Positions 1 to 11,814 of a stretch of DNA of 64,000 bases are shown here, piece by piece. Under the pieces are notes generated by a model. It worked only from the letters and a program-made list of their open reading frames with translations. It did not search any database and was not told where the DNA came from. Position numbers and translations under genes: made by a program. Source of the stretch: Dioscorea cayenensis subsp. rotundata (taxonomy: Eukaryota; Streptophyta; Magnoliopsida; Dioscoreales; Dioscoreaceae); assembly GCF_009730915.1 (NCBI RefSeq), contig NC_052471.1:28926185-28990184 (forward strand), written 5' to 3'. How positions within the stretch are numbered: position 1 is the stretch's first letter; each line of letters starts with the position of its first letter.

Positions 1-154
1 TGAAACCTTGTTGTGTTTGGTTTGAAGGTAATTGGAGGTAAGGTTATATAGTAATATTACTAAATTACTCCTAGAATGAAAGACAAAAGTTGTAACTTTA
101 TTTACAATTACATGAAAAGTTTATACATGATTCTCTCCATTATTTACATAAATC

Positions 155-445
155 CAAGGTTGTCAGACCCGGACCGGCCCGGCCGGTTCAACCGGAAAAA
201 CCGAGAACCGGCCATGTGGCCGGCTCGGGTATACCCCATTGACCCGGGTATTAAAAAACCCGGTGTTAACCCGGTGACCCGGGCGGTTCAACCGGGAACC
301 GGTTGACCCGGCCGGGTCAATCGGGTCACAAATTTTAATTTTTTTTACAATATTTAATAATTTATTATTATTTTCTCATTAGAAACCACAAAATCGTGTA
401 TATTTATTAATATTAATTTATAATTTATAATCAATAAATAGAATT

Positions 446-481
<36 letters not shown>

Positions 482-1064
482 ATAAACATACAAACAAAAA
501 TTAACATTTAAAAATAAAATATAGTAATGTGTTATGTAAATACTTTCTAAAAATTTAATTTATTAAGAAAATAAAACAATAAATGAGTGTAATTTTAGTA
601 TTAAAATATAAAATTAAAGTATTCTAATTAAATAAAAATATAAGAAAATTTAAAACAAAATAAAAACTCAATTGAGATATAAGAATTAGTGAATTAATTT
701 CTTATTTATTTTAACAAAATCAACCAATAAACAAATAAATAAATAAATAACACCGAGAGAAGTCCGATAATTACATATTAATATATTAAATTTATAAATA
801 TTTAAAAAATGTAAAAATAAATGACATAATTAGAAAACTCTACTGTATATAAGGTCATTTATCAATTTAAATATCAAATTTGAGTAGATTTTTATAATAT
901 AATTATGGGTTTAATATTATATTTGCTCATTATTAATTATTATAATATTTTTTATATTTAATTATTGACCTCGGTTCAACCCCGGTTCGATCCGGTCGAA
1001 CCCATTGACCCCTGACCCCTGGGTTTAGCCGGGTCATTGCCCGGGCCGGGTCTGACAACATTGT
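155..1064. mobile_element. Non-autonomous DNA transposon (GC-tipped MITE)
   Basis: The ends are inverted repeats: the left end carries GTTGTCAGACCCGG and the right end is its reverse complement (CCGGGTCTGACAAC), each followed inward by CCGG/CCCGG-rich sequence, while the roughly 700-bp middle is extremely AT-rich with an (AT)n run near 451-478. The 7-mer ATAAATC lies immediately outside both ends (148-154 and 1065-1071); allowing mismatches this extends to 9 bp, which would suit a Mutator-like element. No transposase is visible, so movement would depend on an enzyme from elsewhere. The superfamily assignment is inference; the terminal repeats and flanking duplication are seen directly. Confidence 0.75.
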
Positions 1065-1615
1065 ATAAATCTCTCCCTTGATTATTACTATATTAATTAA
1101 TATCATTACTAGACTAATTAATATTATTATATTAATTAATATACTTACTAGATTAATTAATATTACTATGTAGTTTAATATTATTAGTATTTATTTATTT
1201 TTTTTTCCCATAGTTTAATATCTTGGAATTCTTGTAAAAGAGTATGGGCATTTTGGTTAATAAAAAAATTGTCACCCAAAACCTCCCCAACCCTCCAATT
1301 TGGAGAGTCGAAAAATGAGGGTTAAAACCTCCATCTAACACGTTAAACCCTTACTTCCATCCTTACTCCCTCCCCCAAGCAAGGTTATCCCCAAAACTTT
1401 ACTTTACCTTATCTCTGAAAACCTCCATCCAAGCAAACCCTAAACCCACTCTTAAGCTTCAATTCATGTTCCTAATCACCTTCATCACTCTCTTTTCTCC
1501 AAATCCTACCCCAATCATTGCCTCGCCCTCCCACCATCTTAACTGGAACTTGATCTTGGAAGTAAGATGAGTTCTCTATACTCCAATCCTTCTCCATTTG
1601 AGTTGTCTAATCGCC

Positions 1616-3455
1616 ATGGCCTCCAGATCAAGTCGTGGAGATTCTAGGAACAGTGAGCTCGATAGTGCTTCCCAGTGGTGAGAAACCCTAGTTTTGATTT
1701 TTCCTCGTTTTAATGATCTTTGATCCATGTTTTATGTGCTTATTTTCAGGAAGATCTTTGTTGGTGGTCTCCACAAGGGTGCCAATAATCGTAAGTCTTG
1801 TGTTTTTCTCATTGGTTTTTTCCTTTGATTCCTTGATTTTGCAGTTGAATCTATGAGTCCTTTGATTTCTATCTTCGTATTTTATTGATTTATTTTATTG
1901 ATCTTCTCTAAGATGTATCATTGAAGTGCTATTGTTATCTCTATTGCACAAAGCTTAAGTATGATATTATTGAATAAGCTTGATTTCCTTAAACTTCTTG
2001 ATTGATGAAATTGGCTACAAGCTTTATTTATTTTAGCATCCCCGATATTTACATAAATAAATTAGAGTTTATATTATTCCATTAGGAAAGTGATATAGTT
2101 GTTGGCATCATGGCTAATTACGACCTTTGTAATCTAGTGTTATGCTATTAAGGTGTTAGATTATTATGACTTTGGCTATAACTCTGAGCTGGACTGTAAT
2201 AATAATTATTATCTTCACTTTGTTTTGATTTTTGAGTTATTCTTCTTTTATTTTGTTGATTCTGCTCCAACAGGCTTATTCAGGGAGCATTTTGAAAAAT
2301 GTGGTACAATTGATGATTATGTGATAATGAGAGACAAACATACCATGCAGCCTATAGGGTTTGGCTTTATAACGTATGTTGATCCTTCTGTTGTTGATAA
2401 AGTCATGGGGGATACCCATGTCATCCTCAGAAAACAAGTAAAATTATATCCTATCAATTTATAGCGCTTGAGTACTGTGTTTACTTTCTTGATCCCAGTT
2501 TTTGATGTGATCATGGTGGCATGTAATTTGTTTCCGTGTGTTGGCTGTGTTGTGGTTAAAATACTTATTTTTGTTTTTGTGAGCTTGTCTTTTATTAGAG
2601 AACCGTGCTTGTGGGCTTTGAAAAGTAAGTAACCTGAAATTCCCTATTATTTACTACCTTTGGGAATTTTTCCTACAATTTTGTGTTGGTGGTTTTTTGT
2701 GTTGATTGCAATTAACATATTTGGTATCTAGTATAGCCATTTGATGTTCATTGTTTTTGTTTTGCCTATCTAAGATGAAAGTGTTGGAGTTATTTATATA
2801 TGGTAGTGTTTATTAGGGTTCAATATAACAAAAAGTAAGCTATATTTAAGGTCTATTATTGAGCTTGAAAATTTTTAATTACTTGATCCAGGATGTTATA
2901 TTTTATACTTGTTTTCTCATTTATTTCTACTTTTACCATGTGCTTGTATGTTATAAGAGTTTACTTCACAAGGTCACTATGATCCTTAATCTCCTTTGTC
3001 ACTTATTGTATTTGATAACAAGTGCTATCTCGCTTCCATATTCTCTTATTTTATTTTATTTTTACCTAATGCTTTAATTATTACTTAAATTTAGGTTGAG
3101 ATTAAAAGAACCATTTAAAGAGCATTTGCCAAGGACTTTCAAAACAAAGAAGATCTTTGTTGGTGGAATAGCATCCTCTATTATGGATGGTAGTTTATGT
3201 GATATTGTTATCCTTATACAAAATTCTTGTCAACATAAAAGTATTAATTTATATCGATTTATCATTTTTTTTTCAAACTGCTCAGATGAATTTAAGAATT
3301 TCTTCTCCAAATATGGCAAAGTCCTAGAACACAAGCTAATAATGGATTACTCTACTAATCGTTCTCATGGTTTTGGATTTATAGTTTTTGACAGCGAGCA
3401 AGTTGTAGATGATTTGTTAGCTAAGGGAAATATGATTGATCTAACCGACAGTCAT
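1616..3455 (+). pseudogene. Two-RRM RNA-binding protein (hnRNP-like), broken
   Basis: Five exon-like pieces splice plausibly: 1616-1677, 1750-1790, 2274-2437, 3095-3189, 3286-3455. The first three give MASRSSRG..., an RNP2 motif (KIFVGGL) and an RNP1-like motif (IGFGFITY) of a first RRM; the last two give a second RRM with KIFVGGI and HGFGFIVF. This is the tandem-RRM hnRNP/DAZAP1-like family of plants. Exon 4 begins in frame with VEIKRTI and then hits TAA (3116-3118); the second RRM is only open one frame over, so a stop and a frameshift separate the domains. The Gly-rich tail usual in this family is not found; a possible decayed remnant lies around 3680-3760. A truncated one-RRM protein could still be made, but a pseudogene is the best reading. 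Confidence 0.72.
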
Positions 3456-4529
3456 GTAAGTGTTTTGTGGTGTATCATTGCTGCAATAGTGTCTACTTGG
3501 ATTTTTGCTGTGTCAAAGTCTAAAACAACACAAATGTCCTCTAGAGTCGGGAAGATGCACCCCTCAGAATTATTTTTTGACTTCTAAATTCACTGTGATA
3601 TTAAGCCAAAAGCATATAAATTTATAATGATAATCCAAATTCACTTTGTTTTGCAATGTAGGTACATTTGTTTGCAGGAAGAAGTACAAAAATTGAAACC
3701 AAGGAATATTTTCTCGGTGACCATCTTTCATCTTACAATGCTTCGAACATAGGCATGTAAGTAAGATAAATATTGAATGATATATATACATAGAAAAAAA
3801 GAAAAATAGATTAGCAGATTGATCGGAATGATTTATGTAAACTTTTTATGTTTATGTTAAATCCTATGAAGATGTATTTAACAACCCACTCAAAAATTCT
3901 TCAGAAATCAAGGCTTTTTAAGCTAATCACAAAAAGAGGCATGGAGATTTACATTTATGCAGTGTTGATTCTTTTATTTTTTTAATAATTAATTTTGATA
4001 ATTTGTTCATTTGTTTTTAGGATGTTATTTTGTTTTCCTAGAGATTCCATATACTAAGATTGTCACAGTGCATGAGTTCTAGTTTATGGGTATTGTGAGT
4101 TATGACAAGATTGTAATACACCTCTTAGATGATATTGCCAGCTTCACCGCGCATCACAACAGATGCCAAGACCCAAGTCACTTAGTAAATCACAAAGCCA
4201 ACCATTGATCATGTGCTTGATGTTTCTGTGTATATACTTAATTTGTTGCTGTGAGAGACTAATAATATTTGTGTGTGTACACGAGTATGTTTGTATGTGT
4301 GTGTATTTTCTTATAATATACATTCTAATTATTAAAAAAAAAAGTTGTTCTTTATTTTATCATTTTTGTAACTTTTATGGTGAGAGATTAATAAATTAAA
4401 ATATTAATGTAGTATTTGATGTTATCTCATATATATATATATATATATATATATTAGTTTGTCTATATTAGAAATGGATTTGATTAGCTATCAAAACATT
4501 TACTCAATTCATAGGATTTAATACTTTGG
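3456..4529. other. Intergenic, no gene seen
   Basis: AT-rich sequence downstream of the RRM pseudogene. It contains a possible decayed last exon of that gene near 3680-3760 and an (AT)n run at about 4431-4455. No convincing coding region, RNA gene or element end is visible. Confidence 0.5.
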
Positions 4530-4862
4530 GTGAGTTGTGAGGCCTATAGCGGCAGATTTTTTTCATTGCTAACGGATACTAAAAAAATTTATAGCTACAG
4601 AAATGTTCCGCCGCTATAGGACTTATAGCGGCAGAAATGTTCCACCGCTATAAGATTTATAGAGGCAAAATTTTCCACCACTACATATCATTGTGTAGCT
4701 CCAACTCTTAACGGATAGAATAGCTGCAAAAGTGTACATTTGTTGCCAAATAGCGACCAAGGATTTAATGGCTAATTGACTATCCACCGCTATAGAGGCA
4801 TTGTGGCTAAAATGGGGCCTATATCGGCAAATTTTTCCACCGCTATAAGTCCTCTTGCAGTG
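4530..4862. mobile_element. CACTA (En/Spm-like) remnant with subterminal repeats
   Basis: The right end reads, on the minus strand, CACTGCAAGAGGACTTATAG, i.e. a CACTR terminus. Inside it a short motif built on CTATAGCGGC recurs in both orientations (for example about 4545, 4610, 4625, 4650, 4785, 4820, 4840), the sub-terminal repeat pattern typical of CACTA elements. The left end is degenerate (GTGAGTTGTGAGGCCTATAG), so the boundary there is approximate and no 3-bp target duplication can be confirmed. There is no transposase. Confidence 0.65.
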
Positions 4863-5774
4863 TAGGATGAGCCACCGGAGAGGCCTAAGTGTGTGGGTGA
4901 GAGTGAGTAGGCAATGGGCAATCTAGAGAGGGTTTTTGTTTACATTTGTGAGGATGAGTGTGAGAATTGTACTCATTTTTATTCCTCTCTTTTAGTGGAT
5001 TTTTATCTCTAGACTTGGCCCCCCAGACGTAGAAAAGTGTTATGCCGAATTGGGTAACCAATTTTATGTGCCTCCTTTTTCTTTGGTTTGTGTGTGATTA
5101 TGTGAGTGTTTGCATGAGAGATTGAGTGAAATCTAACCCAGAATACACCTACCAGAACTAACATATATCCTTGCTCCTGCATATTAGCTATGCAATAAAA
5201 GATTGTCTCTATAGATGTCATACTCTATTAAATCTTTTAAGAAATTAAAATTGCAATTAATTGGTTTAGTTACATGAAATGTTACTAATCAATATTAGGA
5301 TATATAACTCTATTAAATATTAACATAGAAAGAAATTATTCTCCTATAGCATAATACAATTATAGAAAATAACCATGTGATAATATCATAATAAGTAAAA
5401 CTCATAAATTAACCAAGTCACTCTCCACACAATATACATATAGAGGACCACCATAGCAAGGACCACACAACTCAACCCCATTTGCCCAATAAGAGCACAC
5501 TCAATATTCACCGACTTCATCTCAAACCCTATTTTCATCTCTCAAGCACATATATACTTTGAAGAACAGGATAAAGAGCATGCAACTTAGTACAAACATA
5601 AACATACAAAAAAACTTTAGCCCTATCATCTCTTCACGCATGCCCTGATTTATTACCACTCTTCATCTCTTACCACCACCACCACCACCACCATACACAC
5701 ATAGAGAGAGTTCAAGAGCTCAAGAACACTAGAGAGACACATTAAAGAAGAAAGAGTGAGAGACTTGGTATGAT
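4863..5774. other. Intergenic; likely 5' region of the DVL gene
   Basis: No coding region is supported. From about 5400 the sequence becomes CA- and CT-rich with a (CCA)n tract at about 5662-5692, typical of a plant promoter and 5' leader, and leads into the small DVL-type gene at 5775. Confidence 0.4.
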
Positions 5775-5927
5775 ATGAGGAAGAAGGAAGGGAATTATGA
5801 GAGCCAAGCACGAGGCAAGAGCCGATCTTTTCGTCGTCGATGCACCATCTTAGTGAAGGAGAAAAAAGCAAGGTTCTATATTCTCCGGCGTTGTGTTATC
5901 ATGTTGGTTTGTTGGAGTGAACCATGA
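5775..5927 (+). CDS. DVL/ROTUNDIFOLIA-like small polypeptide
   Basis: An intact 50-codon frame, ATG at 5775 and TGA at 5925-5927. The C-terminal half carries the RTF/DVL signature: residues 31-47 read KARFYILRRCVIMLVCW, preceded by an Arg/Ser-rich basic stretch (KSRSFRRRC, residues 15-23). Members of this plant-only family are small, basic, plasma-membrane-associated peptides whose overexpression restricts cell proliferation and alters organ shape (established for Arabidopsis DVL1/ROT4). The nearby upstream ATG at 5770 is closed after one codon (ATG ATA TGA), so 5775 is the usable start. The leader is pyrimidine/purine-biased and untranslated; family genes usually have one coding exon, as here. 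The family assignment is strong; expression and role in this species are inferred. Confidence 0.9.
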   Translation: MRKKEGNYESQARGKSRSFRRRCTILVKEKKARFYILRRCVIMLVCWSEP

Positions 5928-8063
5928 ACCAACTCCATGCAGTGCAACATAAGAAAAATATAGTATTATTTATGCAAATGTATGCATGTATGATAATGTA
6001 AAGCTTCTGCTTCATGGTTTCAATTATCTAAAATTTTTGTTTTTCAAGTAAATATGTGTATATATATATATATATATGAGAATGTTTTAATGTTGTCATA
6101 GTACTTGGTACTTTGTTTTAATTAGAATTAATGGCCAGGCGTCCTTTGTTGCAGAGGAGCAGAGAAAGATAGGGGACCAATTTATGTGGAGCTTCTCTAA
6201 GAAATGTAAATCATTGTGTTTAGAACTTATTAATTGATTGCGAGCTTGATTTTTTTATGTGTGTGATTGATATTTAATTAGTTCAAAAAAGCACAGTTTA
6301 ATAAACATTGGCATTTTTCTTATTTTCAGTATAAAAAATACATGACAATACAATCTCAATGTTTTTTTTTTCATATTTTTAAAATATTTAAAATAGTCCA
6401 TATACTTAGCTTTTATTTTCATTTTGGCTTCTGTATTTTCAAAATTTTAATACGATTGTCACTTTACTTACAAGCGAAAGTAATCTTCATTATCTAATAT
6501 TTTGCTAATATATATGTAAATAAATTATTAAATATGATAAACATGGTTATTAAAAAATTTTGAGAAGAAAGAACAAATTTGAATAATTAATTTAATGGAT
6601 ATATTTGCAATAACTTACAAACCTAAAATACCTAAAAAGTGATAATTAAAAAGAAAAACGGACGTTCGTATATAGTGGATGAAGGTAAAGGAAAGAGGAG
6701 TTATGTATATGTTGAAACTTGAAAGGCTAAGATGAAAGAGCACCACATAAAAGAGGACATATTTTCTCTTTATTTTTATACATTTCTTATCATTGAGCAA
6801 ATTGAGAAAATTGTAAACTTATTTGTTTTTAATTTTGATTTTATTTCCCTCAGAGTCCATAGAGTGCACTTGTGATGGATTGTGAATTTTGTTTTAAGTT
6901 TTTTTTTTTAAATATAATCCTTTTTCTAAAAAAAATCATCGCAATGATCTCACGACTGTGAGCCATTTTATTAAATATGTAATTAGTATAAAGTGCTGAT
7001 CGAGCACTACAAAGCAAGGATGGCAGTGGGACGGAGTAGGTCCACACCTGGCATATCACATATCATGGCATGTGCATCACCCACCTTAAATTTTTTTTTT
7101 TTTTATCTTCTTAATACTTGAATTTTGCTCTTACCTTCCTAGCTTTACATTTTTTTCAAATGAAAAATAGGTATGTTAACAGTTTTAGTTTATTTAAATG
7201 GATAATTAGAAATTTTATAATACTAAATCAAATAAAAATATTACAACATATATAACAACACAAGGATTGCAACATTCATCTCAAATTCCAAGAAAATTTA
7301 TCTCACACTCCAAGAAAATAATAAGGGGAGTTTAAGTCACATGAAAACATTCCATTAACTTTCCGATAAAAGCATAAAAAGCATGACCATATAAAAACAA
7401 CTTTTGTTCAAAGTTTAAACATATCACTTTCTTATGAAATAACATTATATAAGAAACATCTTGAACTTGTCTCTCTTTAAATATGTAATGCTCAATCTTA
7501 TATAAAAAAGGTAAAAAGAGAGTATGTTAATAAGAATACCATGAAGATATATAAATATGAAAGAGATAATATACTTATATAGATTATAATTTACTAAGTC
7601 AAAGCTATGGAATTTATATCATCTTCCTCCATACAAGTTAAAAGAATTTCTGATGAAGTTGTATTTTGATCTAGTAAAAAGTTGAAATACTAATCAAAAT
7701 TATACTTAAAGATGAGACAATTACTAATTAAGTTGCCTTATAATTGATTCAACAATCAACTTTGGGCACAAATCAAAGCTCCATAGTTGGATGAAATGTA
7801 GATTTGAAGCCAATGTTGAGACAGGTATAACAATAAATCTCTAGTATTCTTTTGCATTTTCAGATACCAGCAGTCTTCCACCATTGCTATTTTGGTTGTG
7901 TTATTTAAATTGAAAAGAAATTTTGCATCAAATCCCTTATAATGTTTTTTAATTATAACAACCAATTTTTTATTATGTTTTTTAATTAATAAAATATCAA
8001 AATACATAAGTATAATCAAAATACAAACTTATTATATTTGAAATTGAAGAAAATGTAAAATGA

Positions 8064-8100
<37 letters not shown>

Positions 8101-8180
8101 GCATGTCAGTAATTCCCATATCGAGCCACGATGGAGCGAGGTAGGGTAAATTAGAAACCGCCTTGCACTCCCCATAAAAA
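5928..8180. other. Intergenic with microsatellites
   Basis: AT-rich DNA without a supported gene. It holds an (AT)n run at about 6057-6077 and a compound (AT)n(AG)n microsatellite at about 8066-8101. A weak open frame on the minus strand at 7756-8019 matches no family I recognise and has the composition of surrounding non-coding DNA. Confidence 0.5.
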
Positions 8181-10852
8181 ATTCCTGTAATACTCCAAAC
8201 CTTTAGATGACTGTTGAGATGTATGTGTAGGGTATTATTATTATAGTGGTAGTAAGGCTATTTTGTAGGGTAGTTCTGTTGAGGACCCCAAGTGGAAAGT
8301 ACAAGGACTTAAATGTGAGATTTTATAGAAGATTTTGGGTTCACAAGTAAATAGGAGGATTAGATTTGACGTATTTTCTAGATACTAAAGACTTTGAGGT
8401 AAGTTGGTAGTGAGCTTTTTGAAAGGTTGTGTTATGATTTAGGGACTGTTGGTGAATTTTAAAGAACCTTTTTGTAAAATTTTTTCCTAGCAGAGACTGA
8501 CAGTGAACCCAGTCAAACTTGGGTTTTGACTAAGCTTAAGAGTTGCTTCTGGACGTGAGAAACCATTTCAATTATCTTTAGAGTTAGAAAATTCATCAAG
8601 GTTCTAATCATTCCTTAGTTTCTTTATGCCATCAAGCTTAAACTTAGAGAAAATCTCAACCTCACTGTTTTCTTCGTCTTCATCTTTGTTGGTGCAATAC
8701 CTCTCTTTCTTCATAGTACCAAGTCACTCCCTTTTTCTCCATTCTTTCATTGAGGTGAGTTCTTGAATACTTGGCTTGAATGATGCATCATGCTTGGTTA
8801 AAAGCTTAGAGAAATATTCTAGAAATTTAGCATGTTTTTGTGAGATTTGGTTTGGAGTTAAGTAGCAAAATCATGGCTTTGTAAATGACTGGTGTTTTAA
8901 TTTCTGTCAAAAATACTTGTATTTTGAGTTGAATCATGCTTGACATGTTGAAGGAATTCTTATGTTACTGTAGTGGTACTGTAGTAACCAAAATTGAAAT
9001 TATGCTTGGTTAATTAAGTTGAAGTAGGTTGGGTACACACTTAGGTTGAGTGAAATTGAAGAGTTGGTTTGGTGCAAGCCAGTGAAAAATGAGTCGAATT
9101 CGTGTTGGTTCAAATTGGACTGAGTGGTTCATTAGGTCTATACAATTGAACCACCCCCGTGCAAGAAAATTTCATAAGATTTGAGATTGGTTTGAAGTTA
9201 AGTTAGTTCAATTGGACTTGGTTCAGTGAAATTGAGTTTAATTCAGTTTGGAGGCGCGTTTGATTATGCGGAGTTGGTTTTGAGCCGGTTGGAGTGAATG
9301 GGCCCAATTAGAGAGTCAGTTATTTTCTTATATTTTCTTTTTGGGTACAATTTTGTCATTAGTTTTGTTGTATTTATTTTTTATTTCATTCTCTTATTAG
9401 GTGGGGTTTAGGCTTGGGAGAGAGTTTCAAGTTTAACGAGAAACTCGAGAGAGGTCATGATGAATTGGTAGTAGCTACTATTTTGAAATAATTGTTTAAC
9501 TATTTTATTATATTATGCTTAATAATTTATCTTGCTAAGGGATACTTATGTTTATTTTGCAGTTTATTATACTATGGCAATCATATACTTATATTTATTT
9601 TGCAGTTCCTATGCCATAATAATTGTATTAATATATCTATTTTTGTATAACTATACATATGTGGTCTCAGCCGTTGCAAGATTTAATTATTTATTTAAGA
9701 TATTTATTTTAAAGGTTATACGTCCCTTGACTCTGAAAGTTTGACTAGCAAATGAAAGACTTTCTTATTTAAATTATAATTTTGGTGAAATGTTATATTG
9801 GCAAAGATTTCTATGTTATGTATGGTTGTTTGCGAATATTCTCAAGTCGCAAAATTCTCCTGTGGTGATGGTGGCGAGTTAGGGCTCGGCCTATTGTAGT
9901 AAGGGTCTACCCACGGACTGACCAGTGTAAGAGGTGGCGTGGATGACCTGGAGAAAGTTTAGGGGTTGCAAAGAGAGTTCCCTATGGACAAGAGGGATGC
10001 CTTCATGTGATTTGAGATATCATGGTCACCACATGAGTGGACTCAGTGACCAATTCCAAGGTGGGCCTAAATAGTATTTTTCTATGAGTATATGTATACA
10101 TATATAATAAATGTAATGAGGTTTTGGAGGATCCTAACTTAACTTTGACCGTGGTTAAGACTGAGACGATTTTGGCTAGCCTTGTTTTTGGTTTACGTTT
10201 TATTAACTATGGATTTCATGTGTTATATTTTCTACTACTAGTATTGCTATAATACATATATTGTATTTACAATTTGAGGCTAAGTAAAAGTTCAAGCAAT
10301 TGATCTTTGTATATTTTAAATTGATTTTATTTAAAATTAAGTAGCCACTATCAACCAACTGAAATGTGTCAAAGTTCCGGGAGCAGACTAGACCATACTA
10401 GATTTCCTGTACGACTATAAGGCATATAGGATCAAATTCGTGGTAGTAGTGGGTTATTCTTTTTGTTGTGGTCCTGTAGCAGTTGTACCTGCAATTGAAA
10501 TCTTTTGTATTTAGACTTGTATACTTGTATATTGGTAACCAGTCATTTTCAGTTTATACTTAGGTCTATTTGGATACATAATAAATTTTTTCATAGGAAT
10601 TTTATTCCATAGGATTCGAAGATGATCCCTGTGGAAATTACTATAGGAAAAGTTTCTACATAATGGTGTTTGGATATGCACAGAAAAATTTTTCTATGAA
10701 AATAATTTTAAAAATAAAATTAGCCATTAAAGTTTTTTTAAAAAATTTAGCTATTTTATTTTAATATGAATTTAGATCAATGGAGAAAGATTAATGAAGA
10801 TGATGATGAATTCATGCTCACATTATTATACACAAATAGGAATTTCATATTT

Positions 10853-10906
<54 letters not shown>

Positions 10907-10950
10907 TCATTTAACATACCACTAGAGTTTGTCGATTCGGGACTTGCTGT

Positions 10951-11724
10951 CAGGGCCACTCGCCCCACCAATAAAAAAATGGGCTGGGTCGGGTTGGTCT
11001 TTTATAGCCCGCACTGGAGGTGGGCTCTAAATGGGCCAACCCAGCGGGTTGAGGCGAGTCGACCCTGACCCGTCTCTAATTTATATATAATATATTTTAT
11101 ATAATATATATATATATATTGATATTGAAATATTGTTAAGGATTTAAATTAAAAAATAAATAAATAATTTTAATGAAGTTTAATATGCATTTAATTATGT
11201 TTTTTAAAAAGAAATATGGAGATAACAAAAACATTTTTAATGACTTTGTTGATTTTTGATGAATATTATGATTGTAATGGATGTTTTTTTATTTTTGTGC
11301 TTTGTTAATTTTTGCTAAATTTTTTTGTTGATTGTAATGGATGAATGTTATAATTGTAATAGATGTTTTATCTTGTGGTTTGTTGTTGTTGTTTTTTTAA
11401 ATTTTGTTGATTGTAAATTTATAATAGTGTTTTTTTATTTAGAGATTTTTGTAATTATTGTTGATTTTGTTAGGGTTTTGAATATTATAATGGATGTTTT
11501 CATTTTGTTAATTATTGCATGTTTTAATTTTTTTATTTTTAGTTTTTTTATGAATTTATAATGAATGTTTTCAATGTTTCATATATTACAACATTTATAA
11601 AAATAAAATAAATTAATTATTTTGATTTTTTGGCGGGCCGGCCCGCCCAACCCACAACCCAAAACGGGTCGGGTCGGGTTGGCATTTTTGCCGACCACTG
11701 CCATTTGAGCGGGCATGAGCCCTG
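10951..11724. mobile_element. Possible old hAT-like element with GC-rich ends
   Basis: The left boundary starts CAGGGCCACTCGCCC and the right boundary, on the minus strand, CAGGGCTCATGCCCGC; both lead into GGGTCGGGTTGG-type GC-rich tracts around an AT-rich centre. That layout matches hAT non-autonomous elements such as the one at 14249-17800, but I find no 8-bp target duplication. Boundaries are approximate. Confidence 0.35.
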
Positions 11725-11814
11725 GCCGGCCCGCCCCATGACCCGTTTTGATCGCTTCTACATACCACAAACCCAACCATCATAATACAAAGAGGCCCAA
11801 TCAAATGAATATAA

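Noticed and set aside
76-306. Open frame overlapping the GC-rich end of the first MITE
   Set aside because: It is made of CCGG-type terminal repeat sequence and resembles no protein.
1-1450. Weak inverted similarity between GTTTGGTTTGAAGG near position 15 and GTTTGCTTGGATGGAGG (minus strand) near 1435, which could make 1-1450 one larger element containing the 155-1064 MITE
   Set aside because: The match is short and gapped, no target duplication can be checked because the left edge is at the window border.
7756-8019. 87-codon minus-strand open frame
   Set aside because: Low-complexity AT-rich composition, no family resemblance, no start context or neighbours that support it.
10786-10971. 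Poly-Ile open frame on the minus strand
   Set aside because: It is a translation of the (AAT)n microsatellite.
11100-11560. Repeated GATTGTAATGGATG-like words resembling a minisatellite
   Set aside because: Copies are few and irregular within AT-rich DNA; no consistent period could be established by eye.
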